Part shown: in pieces, positions 4,379 through 5,340 of the stretch
Layout of the letters: every line of letters begins with the position of its first letter
How positions within the stretch are numbered: the stretch's first letter is position 1
Assembly: GCA_913009475.1 (NCBI GenBank)
Contig: CAJVYJ010000138.1
Coordinates: 1 to 5,340, forward strand
Length of the DNA stretch: 5,340 nucleotides
Direction of reading: 5' to 3'
Origin: an uncultured Actinomycetes bacterium
GTDB lineage: Bacteria; Actinomycetota; Aquicultoria; CAJVYJ01
Made by a program: the position numbers and the translations under genes
The notes under the pieces: generated by a model
The model's input: only the letters and a program-made list of their open reading frames with translations
What the model was told of the DNA's origin: nothing
Database searches by the model: none

Positions 4379-5243
4379 ATTAATTGTCAAAATTGTGGCG
4401 CGAAAAATATTAACGAAGCTTCGTTTTGTGTGAAGTGCGGTGTTGATTTGAGTTCGTTCCATCAAAAGGACTCGTCTATTAAAGACGAACCGATTAATAG
4501 AAATATTAAAACTGGCAATAACCAAAGCACGATAGTGTCGCAAAAATGCCATAATTGCGGGGTGGAAATATTTGAAAATATTGAGTTTTGCGAGGATTGC
4601 GGTGCGAAAATCAATGTTCGTAGCCTAACAGCATCGAATGCGGGGAGTGATTTCAAACTATGTCCAACCTGCAAGCGTCAACTACCTAATGACGCTGAGT
4701 TTTGTGGTAGTTGCGGGACTACTTTAACGGAAACATCAGCCTTTGCTCCGCAAATCTTTATAAAAGAGGATGAGTATCAAGATAAGTCGGCGCTGAAATT
4801 AACATCGGATGTAAAACATTCCTTGAAGCCGGCTTTTATACTATTTGGAATAGCAACACTAATAGTAGGGTTAATTAGTGTTTTTTTTATGTTTCGTACG
4901 CGGACAAAAATAATTACTAATTATCAGGTGGAAAAATATAAAACGACACAAACGAGTGACCCTAACTTAATGCAAGGATTACGTTATCAAAAAATTGTTG
5001 GGAAAAACGGGAAGCGTGCAATAAAGATAAAAATCTGGACAAATAGAAAGGGAAAAGAGATAAAACGCCGTGTGGTTTCTTCTAAAATCATTATTAAACC
5101 TGTGAGTGAGGTAATAAACGTAGGTGCTAAGACAAAGAAAGATGTGATTATTGAAGTAAAGAATTTGTTGACCCAATATCTTGAGGCGCGAAAAAGCGGA
5201 GATTTCGCAAAGGTGCTTTCATTATCCGAGCCTAGTAGCGTTG
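4379..5243 (+). CDS. Triple zinc-ribbon, single-TM, G5-domain protein (ATT start, 3' truncated)
   Basis: Partial membrane protein; 288 native codons, cut by adapter. Counting from ATT 4379, three zinc ribbons lie in tandem: C3/C6/C17/C20, C57/C60/C71/C74 and C95/C98/C109/C112, the last two close together. A hydrophobic helix spans about 152-172. A G5 domain follows at about 180-251, recognised from DPNLMQG, GKNGKR, KGKEIKRRVVSS and KPVSEVINVGAK. G5 domains occur in secreted and wall-associated proteins of Gram-positive bacteria and have been linked to cell-wall or aminosugar binding. The remaining stretch, LLTQYLEARKSGDFAKVLSL, looks like the opening helices of an NTF2-like domain, as in the 2959-3510 product. 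The usual start codons fail: ATG 4363 is out of frame, and GTG 4430 destroys the first ribbon. ATT, with AAAAGGA six bases upstream, would give MNCQNCGAKN. Alternatively, one surplus A in 4375-4379 has broken a frame from ATG 4363. The apparent ending EIGRASCRERV is translated adapter. Confidence 0.85.
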
Positions 5244-5301
5244 AGATCGGAAGAGCGTCGTGTAGGGAAAGAGTGTAGATCTCGGTGGTCGCCGTATCAT
5301 T
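5244..5301 (-). other. Illumina P5/Read-1 adapter contamination (right end)
   Basis: These 58 bases are an exact reverse complement of the full P5 plus Read-1 adapter, beginning AGATCGGAAGAGCGTCGTGT and ending GTATCATT. Genomic sequence ends at 5243. The gene reading into it acquires the false ending GRASCRERV. Confidence 0.99.
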
Positions 5302-5340
5302 AAAAAAAAAAAAGAGAGAAGAAAAAAGATGTGAGTGGTG
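5302..5340. other. Non-genomic contig end (poly-A and purine-rich tail)
   Basis: A run of twelve A (5302-5313) directly follows the adapter, then purine-rich sequence to the end. This mirrors the left end and is best explained by sequencing past the adapter. It has no biological content. Confidence 0.85.

Noticed and set aside
4349..4674. Minus-strand open frames over the zinc-ribbon region (4349-4552, 4462-4674)
   Set aside because: They are antisense to three clear CxxC zinc ribbons, and their composition gives no domain signal.
4979..5176. Minus-strand open frame over the G5 domain
   Set aside because: It is antisense to a well-matched G5 domain and has no domain signal of its own.

Overview
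The window looks like a complete short contig from a metagenomic or draft assembly. Genuine genomic DNA appears to run only from 171 to 5243. Both ends carry an untrimmed Illumina P5/Read-1 adapter (114-170 and 5244-5301) facing outward. Each adapter is followed by a homopolymer (T on the left, A on the right) and then by sequence of no credible origin. The two outermost genes are therefore cut by the contig ends, and their apparent final residues are translated adapter.

The genomic part is bacterial, moderately AT-rich and gene-dense. It has AAGGA-type ribosome binding sites, extended -10 promoters and a Sec signal peptide. A G5 domain and many membrane-anchored extracytoplasmic domains point loosely to a Gram-positive or Actinomycetota/Bacillota-like lineage, possibly an uncultured one, but nothing here fixes the taxon.

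Layout: (i) 171-911 (-), zinc-ribbon / transmembrane / PQQ-type beta-propeller protein, C-terminus missing. (ii) 983-2962 (+), secreted fusion of a TolB/PD40-type beta-propeller with an alpha/beta-hydrolase (lipase-like). It is divergent from (i) and overlaps the next gene by ATGA. (iii) 2959-3510 (+), zinc-ribbon / TM / NTF2-like protein. (iv) 3507-4142 (-), zinc-ribbon / TM / unknown domain, tail-to-tail with (iii) and sharing a TTAA at the stops. (v) 4379-5243 (+), triple zinc-ribbon / TM / G5 protein, C-terminus missing and with an apparent ATT start.

The unifying theme is four different proteins built to one plan: a short cytoplasmic zinc-ribbon head (four cysteines per ribbon), a linker, one membrane helix, and a different extracytoplasmic domain each time. 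A secreted lipase-like enzyme lies among them. Genes (i) and (iv) share about 70% identity over the head, linker and helix and a nearly identical promoter region, then diverge completely. This looks like duplication followed by exchange of the outer domain. A role in surface sensing or display is inference; no known named system is recognised.
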